A DNA stretch of 64,000 nucleotides from Gordonia alkaliphila (GTDB lineage: Bacteria > Actinomycetota > Actinomycetes > Mycobacteriales > Mycobacteriaceae). The stretch covers positions 2,480,001 through 2,544,000 of the forward strand of contig NZ_JALKBW010000001.1 in assembly GCF_023017165.1 (NCBI RefSeq), in the 5' to 3' direction. The notes below the pieces were generated by a model. The model was not told the DNA's origin. It made no database searches and saw only the letters and a list, made by a program, of their open reading frames with translations. Shown here piece after piece: positions 9,814-18,852 of this stretch; within the stretch, counting starts at the first letter, position 1; each line of letters starts with the position of its first letter. The position numbers and the translations under genes were made by a program.

Positions 9814-10305
9814 TCAGGGCTGATTGTCCATCGGTTCCTCCGGCCCCGGACCCACGTTACGGGCCTCGTGCAGCCGGAGCCGACGGACATACTCGGCCGG
9901 TGCGCCGGCCACTTCGGCCGCGTCGGCGATCATGCCGATGTACCGCGCCGAAGGGAGGCCGCCCTCGTATCCGTCGATCACGTACAGCCACACCATGACC
10001 GGGCCGTCGGCGGTGGTGACGCGGGTGCGGATCTTGCGGTGCACGCCGAGTTCGGTGCCCTCCCAGCGGTCGAGGTTGGCCTGATCCTCGGTGGGGACGT
10101 CGTACAGCACCACGAAAACCTTGGCCTCCGGGTCGTCGCGGTCCTCGGTGACGGTGGCCAACGAGCCCTCCCAGCCGAGGTCGTCACCGGCGAACGTGAG
10201 GCGCCAGCCGTACAGCCAGCCGGTGGATGCCATCGGCGAGTGCGGAGCCCGCTGCAACATCTGAGCGGGGTCCATGTTCGACGCATAGGCGGCATAGAGG
10301 GGCAC
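9814..10305 (-). CDS. Gamma-glutamylcyclotransferase-fold protein, Rv3304-like
   Basis: 163 aa from GTG at 10305 (VPLYAAYASNMDP). The YAxYxSNM start and the QMLQRAPHSP segment are characteristic of AIG2/GGCT-fold proteins. They match M. tuberculosis Rv3304, which also lies beside lpdA. FVVLYDV and WEG give further fold landmarks, and a Glu in the middle of such folds is usually catalytic. The specific substrate is unknown. GTG is preferred over any ATG because the conserved motif begins immediately after it. It is divergent from lpdA (102-bp gap). Confidence 0.85.
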   Translation of the reverse strand: MPLYAAYASNMDPAQMLQRAPHSPMASTGWLYGWRLTFAGDDLGWEGSLATVTEDRDDPEAKVFVVLYDVPTEDQANLDRWEGTELGVHRKIRTRVTTADGPVMVWLYVIDGYEGGLPSARYIGMIADAAEVAGAPAEYVRRLRLHEARNVGPGPEEPMDNQP

Positions 10306-10407
10306 GGCGCACAGCCTATGCCCTCGCCGCGGTGGAGGAAACTGCGCGCCGCCGCGAGGAGGGTAGGTTTGAGAGCGAACAGACCCTGCTGGCAAGGAGA
10401 TGACTAA

Positions 10408-11811
10408 GTGGCGCGGATCGTGATCATCGGTGGAGGGCCGGCAGGGTATGAGGCGGCGCAGGCGGGGTCGGCGTACGGTGCCGACATCACGTTGATCGAC
10501 TCGGACGGCATCGGCGGCGCCTGCGTGCTGTGGGACTGCGTGCCGAGCAAGACGTTCATCGCCACCACCGGTGTGCGCACCGAGGTCCGCAAGGCCGCCG
10601 ACCTCGGCATCTCGATCGATGTGGGTTCGGCCCCGGTGACGTTGCCGCAGATGAATCAGCGGGTCAAGGACCTGGCGTTCGCGCAGTCCGCGGACATCCG
10701 CGCGCGGCTGGTCAGCGAGGGCGTTCGGATCGTGAACGGCACCGGCAAGCTGTCCGAGACGCCGGCCGGCAGCGGCGTGCACGAGGTGATCGCCACCCAC
10801 GCCGACGGCACCGTGGAGTCGTTCGAGGCCGAGGTGGTGCTGATCGCCACCGGCGCCTCCCCGCGCGAGCTGCCCGACGCCAAGCCCGACGGGGAGCGGA
10901 TCCTCAACTGGCGCCAGCTGTACGACCTCGACGAGCTGCCCGAACACCTGGTGGTGGTCGGTTCCGGCGTGACCGGCGCGGAGTTCGTGCACGCCTACAC
11001 CGAGCTCGGTGTGAAGGTGACCCTGGTCTCCAGCCGCGACCGCGTACTGCCGCACGAGGACGAAGACGCGGCGCTGGCCCTGGAGGAGGCGTTCTCCGAG
11101 CGCGGCGTCACCCTGATCAAGCATGCGCGCGCCGATCGCGTCGCACGCGTCGACGACGGCGTGCAGGTGCACCTGGCCGACGGCCAGACTGTCACCGGCT
11201 CGCACGTGCTGATGACCGTCGGCTCCGTCCCGAACACCGAAGGCCTCGGCCTGGCCGATGTCGGCGTGAGGGTGGACCGCGGCGGCTACATCACCGTGGA
11301 CCGCGTCTCCCGCACGTCCGTGCCCGGTGTCTACGCCGCGGGCGACTGCACCGGCGTGCTGCCGCTGGCCTCGGTGGCGGCCATGCAGGGCCGCATCGCG
11401 ATGTACCACTCGCTGGGCGAGGGCGTGAGCCCGATCCGGCTCAAGACCGTCGCCTCGGCCATCTTCACCCGGCCGGAGATCGCCGCCGTCGGCGTCTCGC
11501 AGAACGCGATCGACTCCGGGGAGTACCCGGCGCGCACCGTGATGCTGCCGCTGGCCACCAACCCGCGCGGCAAGATGAGCGGTCTGCGCCGCGGCTTCGT
11601 GAAGATCTTCTGTCGCCCCGCCACCGGCGTGGTGATCGGCGGCGTGGTGGTCTCGCCGATCGCGTCCGAGCTGATCCTCCCGATCGCCCTCGCCGTGGAG
11701 AACAAGCTGCAGGTCTCCGATCTGGCCAACACTTTCTCGGTGTACCCGTCGCTGTCCGGTTCCATCACCGAGGCCGCGCGCCAGCTGGTCCGCCACGATG
11801 ATCTGGACTAG
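10408..11811 (+). CDS. lpdA: NAD(P)H quinone reductase / dihydrolipoamide dehydrogenase-like flavoprotein LpdA
   Basis: 467 aa from GTG 10408, preceded by AAGGAG. Two Rossmann folds bind FAD (IIGGGPAGYEAA) and NAD(P)H (VVGSGVTGAEF), with the FAD-contact YAAGDCTG and a C-terminal dimerisation domain. It matches Rv3303c, which is a quinone reductase and not a true lipoamide dehydrogenase. As in that protein, the catalytic His-Glu dyad of lipoamide dehydrogenases is absent: the end reads VYPSLSGSITEA instead of an HPT-type motif. Unlike the M. tuberculosis protein as I recall it, the redox segment GGACVLWDCVPSKT has both Cys in the canonical CX4C spacing. Cytoplasmic or membrane-associated. Confidence 0.92.
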   Translation: MARIVIIGGGPAGYEAAQAGSAYGADITLIDSDGIGGACVLWDCVPSKTFIATTGVRTEVRKAADLGISIDVGSAPVTLPQMNQRVKDLAFAQSADIRARLVSEGVRIVNGTGKLSETPAGSGVHEVIATHADGTVESFEAEVVLIATGASPRELPDAKPDGERILNWRQLYDLDELPEHLVVVGSGVTGAEFVHAYTELGVKVTLVSSRDRVLPHEDEDAALALEEAFSERGVTLIKHARADRVARVDDGVQVHLADGQTVTGSHVLMTVGSVPNTEGLGLADVGVRVDRGGYITVDRVSRTSVPGVYAAGDCTGVLPLASVAAMQGRIAMYHSLGEGVSPIRLKTVASAIFTRPEIAAVGVSQNAIDSGEYPARTVMLPLATNPRGKMSGLRRGFVKIFCRPATGVVIGGVVVSPIASELILPIALAVENKLQVSDLANTFSVYPSLSGSITEAARQLVRHDDLD

Positions 11812-11844
11812 GGACGATCTGGACTAGAGCGGGGCGGTACCGGC

Positions 11845-13251
11845 GTGTCCGACGTCGTCGGTGGTTGGCGTGAACTGTTCGGCCCCGAACATCGGGCCCC
11901 GGTGGTGGTGTTGGCCGGCGGCATCGGACTGTTCGCGACCAACACCTATGTGACCACCAGTCTGCTGCCGAGTGCGGTGACGCAGATCGGCGGCGGCGAA
12001 TTCTATGCCTGGACGATGACGGTCTTCGTCGTCGCGTCGGTGGCGTCGTCGATGCTGGTGTCGCGGGCCCTGGACCGGTTCGGCAGCCGGCTGTCGTACC
12101 TGGGGGGCTTCGGTGTGTTCGCGCTCGGCACGCTGCTGGCAGCCGTCGCGCCGAGCATGCCGGTGCTGCTGACCGGCCGCGCGGTACAGGGGTTGGCCGC
12201 GGGGCTGCTGGCCGGACTGGCCTTCGCGGTGGTGCGCCTGGTGCTGCCCGCGTCGCTGTGGCAGCGCGCGGTGGCGTTGCTGTCGGCGATGTGGGGCGTG
12301 GGCAATCTGGCCGGTCCGGTGGTGGGCGGCTTCTTCGCCCAGATCGGCTTCTGGCGCGGAGCCTTCCTGCTGCTGGCGGCGATCGCGGTGGGGTTGGCCG
12401 CGGTCGCGGCGCGGGTGCTGCCGGTGCGGAGCGGCACCGGGGGCGACGCCGATCCGGTGCCCTGGACGGCGCTGGTGCTGCTTGCCGCGGCCGCGTTGGC
12501 GCTCAGCGTCGCGTCGATCGTGTCGTCGTCGACGGCCACCGGCCTGTGGGTGCTGGGCGCCGTGGCGGCGACGGTGGCGTTCGTGTGGCGCGAACGCGGC
12601 GCCGCGCACCGGGTGCTGCCGCGCCTGGTCTACCACGGTGCGTCACCGCTGCGGTGGATCTATCTCGCCATCGGGCTGCTCACCCTGGCGTCGACCATCG
12701 AGACCTTCGTGCCGCTGTTCGGGCAGCGGCTGGGCGGCATGTCGCCGCTGGTGGCCGGACTGCTCGGGGCGGCGATCTCCTGGGGCTGGACGGTGGCCTC
12801 GCTGATCAGTTCCACGGTCACCTCCGACCGGGTCCGCCGCCGCGTGCAGGTGGCCGGTCCGGTGCTGATCTCGCTCGGTTTCGTGGGCTACGCGGCCCTC
12901 CAGGTCGACGGGCCGAGCGGTGCCGTGGTGACCGGCTGGTTCGTCGCGCTGTTCGTCGCCGGCTGCGGTATCGGCATGGCGATGGCGCACTGGCTCACCG
13001 CGGGCCTGCGCGTCAGCGACGACCCGCATGAGGCCGCCCACGTCTCGGCGGGCATGAACACCACGCAGCTGATCGCGACCGCCTTCGGTTCGGCGATGGC
13101 CGGGCTGCTGGTGGCGGTCGGCGGCCCCGAGATCCTGGGTTCGGCGCGCGTGCTGAGCGTCGGCTACGCCCTCGTCGGAGTGGTCGCGGTGGCCGCGGTC
13201 TTCGGTGAGTTCGCGGCCGACCGACGCCACCGCGCACAGCACGCGCGCTGA
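11845..13251 (+). CDS. MFS transporter
   Basis: 468 aa with about 12-14 hydrophobic segments, no signal peptide and short loops. Cytoplasmic loop 2-3 has the shortened MFS signature RALDRFGSRLSYLGG. LTGRAVQGLAAGLLAGLAF and GNLAGPVVGGFF resemble motif C/antiporter segments of the drug:H+ antiporter branch. Substrate unknown; export is likely by similarity to the DHA families. The GTG start at 11845 follows lpdA by 33 bp in the same direction, so co-transcription is likely. It converges on the SRPBCC gene. Confidence 0.88.
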   Translation: MSDVVGGWRELFGPEHRAPVVVLAGGIGLFATNTYVTTSLLPSAVTQIGGGEFYAWTMTVFVVASVASSMLVSRALDRFGSRLSYLGGFGVFALGTLLAAVAPSMPVLLTGRAVQGLAAGLLAGLAFAVVRLVLPASLWQRAVALLSAMWGVGNLAGPVVGGFFAQIGFWRGAFLLLAAIAVGLAAVAARVLPVRSGTGGDADPVPWTALVLLAAAALALSVASIVSSSTATGLWVLGAVAATVAFVWRERGAAHRVLPRLVYHGASPLRWIYLAIGLLTLASTIETFVPLFGQRLGGMSPLVAGLLGAAISWGWTVASLISSTVTSDRVRRRVQVAGPVLISLGFVGYAALQVDGPSGAVVTGWFVALFVAGCGIGMAMAHWLTAGLRVSDDPHEAAHVSAGMNTTQLIATAFGSAMAGLLVAVGGPEILGSARVLSVGYALVGVVAVAAVFGEFAADRRHRAQHAR

Positions 13252-13268
13252 ATCGTTCCGATCAGGGG

Positions 13269-13757
13269 TCAGCCGGCCAGGAAGGCGTCGATCTGGTTGA
13301 TGGCGGAACTGGCGCCCTCGATCACGCCCATGTCCAGCACCTGCTGCAGCGACGCGGCATCGGGGTAGACCGAGGTGTACAGCGCGCGCGTGCCGCCGTC
13401 GGCCGCTTCGAAACGGTAGACGTTCTTGCTGATCGGCATGCCGGGGGCCGGGTTGAAGTCGGCGTCGCCGAAGCCGTCGTCGAAGGTCAACAGGCTCGGG
13501 GCGTCGGCCTCGGTGATGATCCACCAGCCGTAGTACTTCTCGCCGCTGTTCGGATCGGTCATGTAGTACGTGCACTTGGCGCCGGGCGTCAGGTTGTGGT
13601 CGACGAAGGTGGCGGGCACCTCCGGCGGGCCCCACACCTTCTCGAGCTGGCGCGGATCGGCGTACAGGGCCCACACGCGCTCGACGGTCGCGTCGAACGC
13701 GGCCTCGATGGTGAGGGTGCAGTGGGCGATGTCGGTGGTGACGTCGGTGACAGGCAT
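13269..13757 (-). CDS. SRPBCC/AHSA1-domain protein
   Basis: 162 aa. It is a helix-grip lipid-binding fold of the Aha1-like (AHSA1) group, shown by the N-terminal strand pattern TIEAAFDATVERVWALYADPRQL, which I read as the domain start, with GPPEVPATF and YYGWWIITEAD further in. These proteins bind hydrophobic ligands and are typically encoded behind an ArsR regulator, as here (31 bp behind it). Ligand unknown. ATG at 13757 is chosen because residues upstream are out of family and lie within the regulator gene. Transcription is likely controlled by the operator at 14139-14156. Confidence 0.88.
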   Translation of the reverse strand: MPVTDVTTDIAHCTLTIEAAFDATVERVWALYADPRQLEKVWGPPEVPATFVDHNLTPGAKCTYYMTDPNSGEKYYGWWIITEADAPSLLTFDDGFGDADFNPAPGMPISKNVYRFEAADGGTRALYTSVYPDAASLQQVLDMGVIEGASSAINQIDAFLAG

Positions 13758-13788
13758 GGTGACTCCCGGGTGAAAGTGGGTGGGATGG

Positions 13789-14127
13789 TCAGGGGGAGGG
13801 TGGATCGGCGGCGAGGAGGTCGTCGATCCGGGCGATGCGGCCCCGCCAGATCTGTTCGATGCCGGCCAGCATGGCCTGCACCGAGCGGACGGCGGCGACG
13901 TCGCCGGAGGCCAGTTGTTGTCGACCGTCACGACGTTTCGTGAGCAGTCCGGCCTTCTCCAGCACGGCGACGTGCTTCTGCACGGCGGCGAAACTCATGT
14001 CGTAGTCCGCCGCGAGCGCGGTGACCGAGTGCTCGCCGGCCAATACTCGCCGCAGGATGTCGCGTCGCGTCCGGTCGGAGAGGGCGTGGAACAGGGCGTC
14101 CGCCCGATCCTCGTCGACCTCGTTCAC
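13789..14127 (-). CDS. ArsR-family transcriptional regulator
   Basis: 112 aa winged helix-turn-helix repressor: DALFHALSDRTRRDILRRV, then MSFAAVQKHVAVLEKAGL as the recognition helix region. No metal-binding Cys motif (such as CxC) is present, so the signal is probably not a metal. It is the partner of the downstream SRPBCC gene. The start is chosen as GTG 14127 because a near-consensus promoter ends 7 bp upstream, implying a leaderless mRNA. An alternative TTG at 14136 would fall inside the -10 box. It likely autoregulates. Confidence 0.88.
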   Translation of the reverse strand: MNEVDEDRADALFHALSDRTRRDILRRVLAGEHSVTALAADYDMSFAAVQKHVAVLEKAGLLTKRRDGRQQLASGDVAAVRSVQAMLAGIEQIWRGRIARIDDLLAADPPSP

Positions 14128-14134
14128 CCTTCCC

Positions 14135-14162
14135 AATATACAACCATTTGGTTGTAGGTCAA
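14135..14162 (-). promoter_or_regulatory. Promoter with embedded operator for arsR-SRPBCC operon
   Basis: On the minus strand, TTGACC (14162-14157) and TATATT (14140-14135) are separated by 16 bp. The spacer is nearly filled by the inverted repeat TACAACCA-TT-TGGTTGTA (plus-strand 14139-14156, 8-bp arms). The GTG of arsR begins 7 bp after the -10. The arrangement predicts repression by occlusion of RNA polymerase and a leaderless transcript. Assignment of the site to this ArsR protein is inferred from position. Confidence 0.75.
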
Positions 14163-14176
14163 GGGTTGCGGCGAGA

Positions 14177-15721
14177 TCAGGCCAGATCGTAGGAGTGGGT
14201 GACGGCGCGGTTCCAGCCCGCGAAGAGGCGCTCGCGCTCGCCGTCGTCCATCGACGGCGACCAGCGGCCGCCCTCGGCCCAGTTGTCGCGGATGTCCTGC
14301 GCGGACTCCCAGAAGCCGACGGCCAGACCGGCGGCGTAGGCGGCGCCGAGGGCGGTGGTCTCGTTCACCACCGGGCGCACCACCGGGACGGCGAGGATGT
14401 CGGACTGGAACTGCATGAGCAGTTCGTTCACCACCATGCCGCCGTCCACCTTGAGGGTGGTCAGGGCGACGCCGGAGTCCGCCTGCATGGCCTCGATCAC
14501 CTCGCGGGTCTGGTACGCGCTGGCCTCCAGCACCGCGCGCGACAGGTGACGTTTGTCGGCGAACCGGGTCAGGCCCACGATCACCCCGCGCGCATCGGGG
14601 CGCCAGCGCGGCGCGAACAGGCCGGAGAAGGCGGGCACGAAGTAGACGCCGCCGTTGTCCTCGGCGGCCGCGGCCAGCGTCTCCACCTCGGGGGCCGAGG
14701 CGATCAGGCCCAGGTTGTCGCGCAGCCACTGCACCAGCGAACCGGTCACCGCGATCGAGCCCTCGAGCGCGTAGCGGGCGGGCTCGTCGCCGAGGCGATA
14801 GCAGACCGTGGTGAGCAGACCGTGCCGGGAGAAGACCGGTTCGGTGCCGGTGTTCATCAGCAGGAAGTTTCCGGTGCCGTAGGTGTTCTTGGCCTCGCCG
14901 GGCTCCAGGCAGGCCTGGCCGAAGGTGGCCGCCTGCTGGTCGCCCAGGATGCCGGCCAGCGGCACATCGGGGTAGGTGCCGCCCAGGGTGAGCGGCGCGA
15001 TGACCTCGGAGCTGGACCGGATCTGCGGCAGCATCGCGACCGGGATGCCCAGGTCGGCGCAGATGTCCGGGTCCCACGCCAGCGTGCGCAGATCCATGAG
15101 CAGGGTGCGCGAGGCGTTGGTGACGTCGGTGACGTGCAGGCCGTCGTGCCGGGCGCCGCCGGTCAGATTCCAGATCAACCAGGTGTCCATGGTGCCGAAC
15201 AGCAGGTCGCCGTTCTCGGCGCGCTCGCGCGCGCCGTCCACGTGGTCCAGGATCCAGCGGATCTTGGGGCCGGAGAAGTACGTCGACAGCGGCAGTCCGG
15301 TGCGCTCGCGGTAGCGGTCGACGCCGGGGTCGCCGAGCGCGTCCGGGGCTGCGGCCAGTTCCTCGCACAGCTCGGCGGTGCGGGTGTCCTGCCAGACGAT
15401 CGCGTTGTACACCGGCTGCCCGGTGTGGCGATCCCAGACGACGGTGGTCTCGCGCTGGTTGGTGATGCCGCAGGCGGCGATCTCGCCGGGGCCCACCTCG
15501 CCGGCGGCGATCACCGCGCCGGCCACCCGCCGGGTGTTGCGCCAGATCTCGATGGGGTCGTGCTCCACCCAGCCCGCCTGCGGGAAGATCTGGCGGTGCT
15601 CGGTCTGCTCGCTGGCCACCACCGTTCCGGCGTGATCGAAGAGCATGGCGCGGGTGGACGTGGTGCCCTGGTCGATGGCGGCGACATAGCGGTGGGCGGC
15701 GGCGGCAGTGGTCTGGCTCAC
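14177..15721 (-). CDS. glpK: Glycerol kinase
   Basis: 514 aa FGGY-family kinase phosphorylating glycerol to glycerol-3-phosphate. Motifs are DQGTTSTRA (phosphate 1), [46 protein letters not shown] and [13 protein letters not shown]. Full length, with GTG start 15721. Divergently paired with glpD over a 50-bp gap, so both halves of glycerol catabolism share one control region. Cytoplasmic. Confidence 0.96.
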   Translation of the reverse strand: MSQTTAAAAHRYVAAIDQGTTSTRAMLFDHAGTVVASEQTEHRQIFPQAGWVEHDPIEIWRNTRRVAGAVIAAGEVGPGEIAACGITNQRETTVVWDRHTGQPVYNAIVWQDTRTAELCEELAAAPDALGDPGVDRYRERTGLPLSTYFSGPKIRWILDHVDGARERAENGDLLFGTMDTWLIWNLTGGARHDGLHVTDVTNASRTLLMDLRTLAWDPDICADLGIPVAMLPQIRSSSEVIAPLTLGGTYPDVPLAGILGDQQAATFGQACLEPGEAKNTYGTGNFLLMNTGTEPVFSRHGLLTTVCYRLGDEPARYALEGSIAVTGSLVQWLRDNLGLIASAPEVETLAAAAEDNGGVYFVPAFSGLFAPRWRPDARGVIVGLTRFADKRHLSRAVLEASAYQTREVIEAMQADSGVALTTLKVDGGMVVNELLMQFQSDILAVPVVRPVVNETTALGAAYAAGLAVGFWESAQDIRDNWAEGGRWSPSMDDGERERLFAGWNRAVTHSYDLA

Positions 15722-15771
15722 GGTCGTCAGTCTCTCACGATGCGGGGTTACGCTCCGGTAGAGTTCGGGGC

Positions 15772-17514
15772 GTGTCCACTGAGAATAGCCAGGATCGACC
15801 TGCGGATTTGAGCCCGAGCCAGCGCGAGGAAGCGTGGCGGCGGCTCTCCGAGGAAGAATTCGACCTCGTCGTGATCGGCGGCGGCGTCACCGGTGTGGGC
15901 GCGGCCCTGGACGCCGCCACCCGCGGCCTGCGGGTGGCGCTGGTGGAGGCCCGCGACTTCGCGTCCGGCACCTCCAGCCGGTCGTCGAAGATGTTCCACG
16001 GCGGCCTGCGCTACCTGGAGCAGTTGGAGTTCGGTCTGGTGCGCGAGGCGCTGCGCGAGCGGGAACTCTCGCTCAGCCTGCTGGCGCCGCACCTGGTGAA
16101 GCCGCTGCCGTTCCTGTTCCCGCTGACCAAGCGGGTGTGGGAGCGGCCGTACCTGGCCGCCGGACTGTTCCTGTACGACCGGATGGGCGGCGCCAAGTCG
16201 GTGCCCGGCCAGCGGCACGTGACCCGCGCCGGCGCCCTCCGCATCGCGCCGGGCCTCAAGCGCAGCGCTCTGGTCGGCGGCATCCGCTACTACGACACCG
16301 TCGTCGACGATGCCCGGCACACCCTCACCCTGGCCCGGACGGCCGCGCAGTACGGCGCGGTGGTGCGCACCTCGACGCAGGCCGTGGGCTTCGTGAAGGA
16401 GGGCGACCGGGTGATCGGCGTGAAGCTGCGCGACTCGGAGACCGGCGCCACCACCACCGTGGCCACCCAGTCGGTGATCAACGCCGCGGGCGTGTGGACC
16501 GACGAGGTGCAGAAGCTGTCCGGCCAGCGCGGCCACTTCACCGTGCGCGCGTCCAAGGGCGTGCACATCGTGATCCCGCGCGACCGCATCGTCAGCGAGA
16601 CGGCCATCATTCTGCGCACCCCGACGTCGGTGCTGTTCGTGATCCCGTGGGAGACGCACTGGATCATCGGCACCACCGACACCGACTGGAACCTGGACCT
16701 GGCGCACCCGGCGGCGACCCGTGCGGACATCGACTTCATTCTGGAGCGGGTCAACCAGGAACTGGTGACCCAGCTGACCCACGACGACATCGAGGGCGTC
16801 TACGCCGGCCTGCGCCCGCTGCTGGCCGGGGAGGACGAGTCCACGTCGGCCCTGTCCCGCGAGCACGCGGTGGCGGTGGTCGCGCCCGGCCTGATCTCGA
16901 TCGCCGGCGGCAAGTACACCACCTACCGCGTGATGGGCGCCGACGCCGTCGACGCGGCCGCCGACTTCATCCCGGATCGGGTGGGCGAATCGGTGACCGA
17001 ACGCGTGCCGCTGCTCGGCGCCGACGGCTACTTCGCGCTGATCAACCAGTGCGAGCACCTGGGTCAGCAGTACGGCCTGCATCCGTACCGGGTGCGTCGT
17101 CTGCTGAATCGGTACGGCTCGCTGCTCGACGAGGTGTTGGCCGCGGCCGTCGATGATCCGTCGTTGCTGAACCCGCTGGGTGCCGCCCCGCAGTACCTGC
17201 GCGTCGAGGTGGTCTACGCGGCGGCCAGCGAGGGTGCGCTGCACCTCGAGGACGTGATGGCCCGTCGCACCCGTATCGCGATCGAGTACAGCCACCGCGG
17301 CGTGGACTGCGCTCGCGAGGCCGCCGAACTGATGGCGCCGATCCTGGGGTGGAGCGACGAACGCCGCGAGTGGGAGATCGAGAACTACTGCGCCCGCGTG
17401 GCCGCGGAGATCGCGTCGCAGCGCCAGCCCGACGACGAGGCCGCCGATGCGCTGCGCGTGGCGGCGCCCGAGGCCCGTCGGGAGATCCTGGAACCGGTGC
17501 CCGCGCCCGAGTGA
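15772..17514 (+). CDS. glpD: Glycerol-3-phosphate dehydrogenase (FAD-dependent)
   Basis: 580 aa. It oxidises glycerol-3-phosphate to dihydroxyacetone phosphate and passes electrons to quinone at the membrane. Motifs are [19 protein letters not shown] (FAD Rossmann, residues 25-43), [32 protein letters not shown] and [12 protein letters not shown]; the last ~120 residues are the helical GlpD C-domain. It lies at the position of glpD2 (Rv3302c), next to lpdA. GTG start 15772 lies 50 bp from the divergent glpK start. Confidence 0.96.
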   Translation: MSTENSQDRPADLSPSQREEAWRRLSEEEFDLVVIGGGVTGVGAALDAATRGLRVALVEARDFASGTSSRSSKMFHGGLRYLEQLEFGLVREALRERELSLSLLAPHLVKPLPFLFPLTKRVWERPYLAAGLFLYDRMGGAKSVPGQRHVTRAGALRIAPGLKRSALVGGIRYYDTVVDDARHTLTLARTAAQYGAVVRTSTQAVGFVKEGDRVIGVKLRDSETGATTTVATQSVINAAGVWTDEVQKLSGQRGHFTVRASKGVHIVIPRDRIVSETAIILRTPTSVLFVIPWETHWIIGTTDTDWNLDLAHPAATRADIDFILERVNQELVTQLTHDDIEGVYAGLRPLLAGEDESTSALSREHAVAVVAPGLISIAGGKYTTYRVMGADAVDAAADFIPDRVGESVTERVPLLGADGYFALINQCEHLGQQYGLHPYRVRRLLNRYGSLLDEVLAAAVDDPSLLNPLGAAPQYLRVEVVYAAASEGALHLEDVMARRTRIAIEYSHRGVDCAREAAELMAPILGWSDERREWEIENYCARVAAEIASQRQPDDEAADALRVAAPEARREILEPVPAPE

Positions 17515-17543
17515 TGATCGCCACGGCGGGACGTAGGGCCCTG

Positions 17544-17565
17544 GCCCCGCGCTCGCCTGCGGGGC
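17544..17565 (+). terminator. Candidate hairpin downstream of glpD
   Basis: GCCCCGC at 17544-17550 and GCGGGGC at 17559-17565 form a 7-bp GC stem with an 8-nt loop, 30 bp after the glpD stop. No T-run follows. The 17515-17627 gap otherwise holds the promoter region of the next gene, with CATAGGCT as a possible -10. Confidence 0.35.
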
Positions 17566-17627
17566 GACTATGGGCGGCATAGGCTGGAAGTTCGAAGCGT
17601 CGGGGAAGTGCGAGAGGAAGAGGAGCC

Positions 17628-18044
17628 ATGGAAGAGATCACCGTCCTGGACGAGGCCCAGTGCTGGAATCTGTTGTCCGAGAGCGTGATGGGTCGGTTGG
17701 CGCTCAGCGTCGACGGTGAGCCCGAGATCTTCCCGATCAACGCGTACGCGCACGACGGCAAGATTCTCTTCCGCACCGGCGAGGGCACCAAGCTCTCCGA
17801 GATCGCGGTGAACGGACGCGTGGCCTTCGAGACCGACGGCTTCACCAGCAAGATCGGTTGGAGCGTCGTGGCCAAGGGCCGCGCCCGCATCCTGACCAGC
17901 ACGCACGAGATCATGGATGCCGACCAGTTGCCGCTGAAGCCGTGGGTCCCCACGCTGAAGATGAACTACGTCGAGATCGACGTGGAGGAGATCAGCGGCC
18001 GCCGCTTCAAGTTCGGCGCGGAGCCCGACCGCTACCCGGTGTGA
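17628..18044 (+). CDS. Pyridoxamine 5'-phosphate oxidase-family (split beta-barrel flavin) protein
   Basis: 138 aa single-domain split barrel: CWNLLSESVMGRLALSVDGEPEIFPIN, read here as the domain start, with FRTGEGTKL, FETDGF and GWSVVAKGRARIL further in. Actinobacterial members bind FMN, F420 or heme; which applies here cannot be told from sequence. ATG 17628 is preceded by GAGGAAGAGGAG. Its 3' end overlaps the convergent nei gene by 38 bp. Cytoplasmic, function unknown. Confidence 0.85.
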   Translation: MEEITVLDEAQCWNLLSESVMGRLALSVDGEPEIFPINAYAHDGKILFRTGEGTKLSEIAVNGRVAFETDGFTSKIGWSVVAKGRARILTSTHEIMDADQLPLKPWVPTLKMNYVEIDVEEISGRRFKFGAEPDRYPV

Positions 18045-18852
18045 CCGGCTGGCACGCCGGGCAGAAGTAGATCGACCGCTCGGCGGCCGACCCGTCCGTG
18101 CCGACACCGAGCACGCCGCGCTGCACCGCCGTGCCGCACCGTCGGCACGGCCGGTGCTCGCGGCCGTAGACCCAGAGTTCGCGTCCCCGTCGGCGATCGC
18201 CGGTGGTGGAGCGGACCGCGGCCAGCGCATTCGCGGTCAGCAGCCGGTGGGCGTCGGCGACGAGCGCCGCCGGATCGGCCTCGCGCACCGGCCGGGTGGG
18301 ATGAACCCCGGCCAGAAAGCACAGTTCGCTGCGGTAGATGTTGCCGATACCGGCGAGGGTGCGCTGGTCGAGCAGCGCCAGGCCGACGGGCCGCTCCGGA
18401 TCGGCGGCGAGCTGCGCCGCCGCGCGGGCCGGATCCCAATCCGGGCCCAGTAGATCGGGGCCCAGGTGCGCCACGGCCGCGGCCGGATCGCGCGTGATCT
18501 CCAGGATCCCCAGGTCGAAGCCGACGGCTTCCACGGCGGCACCGTCGCGGCCGTCGGCCGCCAGCACCACGCGCGCACGGAAGCCGGGCTTGCGCCACTT
18601 CTCGCCGCGGCGATACACGTGCCAGACGCCCTCCATCATCAGATGCGAATGGATCGACAGGGTGCGCCCGCCTGCGCCCGACAGGTCGATGAACAGGTGC
18701 TTGCCGACCGCCCGGACCCGCTCGACGACGGCGCCGCGCAGGTCGGTGGTCGCCAGCGACGGAATGCGGAAGTCGCTCCGGGACAGGGTCTTTCCGGCGA
18801 GCGCCGCATGCAGCCGGTGGGCGGCGCGATAGACGGTGTCGCCCTCAGGCAT
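18007..18852 (-). CDS. nei: Fpg/Nei-family DNA glycosylase (endonuclease VIII, Nei2-like)
   Basis: 281 aa bifunctional glycosylase/AP lyase for oxidised bases. It starts PEGDTVYRAA, where the N-terminal Pro and the following Glu are the catalytic pair after Met removal. HSHLMMEG, TLAGIGNIYRSELCFLAG (helix-two-turn-helix) and a zinc finger (CRRCG, then FCPACQ) follow. Same arrangement as Rv3297 beside lhr. The ATG at 18852 overlaps the lhr stop by 8 bp. A short extension after the zinc finger overlaps the convergent flavin-barrel gene. Confidence 0.93.
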   Translation of the reverse strand: MPEGDTVYRAAHRLHAALAGKTLSRSDFRIPSLATTDLRGAVVERVRAVGKHLFIDLSGAGGRTLSIHSHLMMEGVWHVYRRGEKWRKPGFRARVVLAADGRDGAAVEAVGFDLGILEITRDPAAAVAHLGPDLLGPDWDPARAAAQLAADPERPVGLALLDQRTLAGIGNIYRSELCFLAGVHPTRPVREADPAALVADAHRLLTANALAAVRSTTGDRRRGRELWVYGREHRPCRRCGTAVQRGVLGVGTDGSAAERSIYFCPACQPVTPGSGRAPRRT

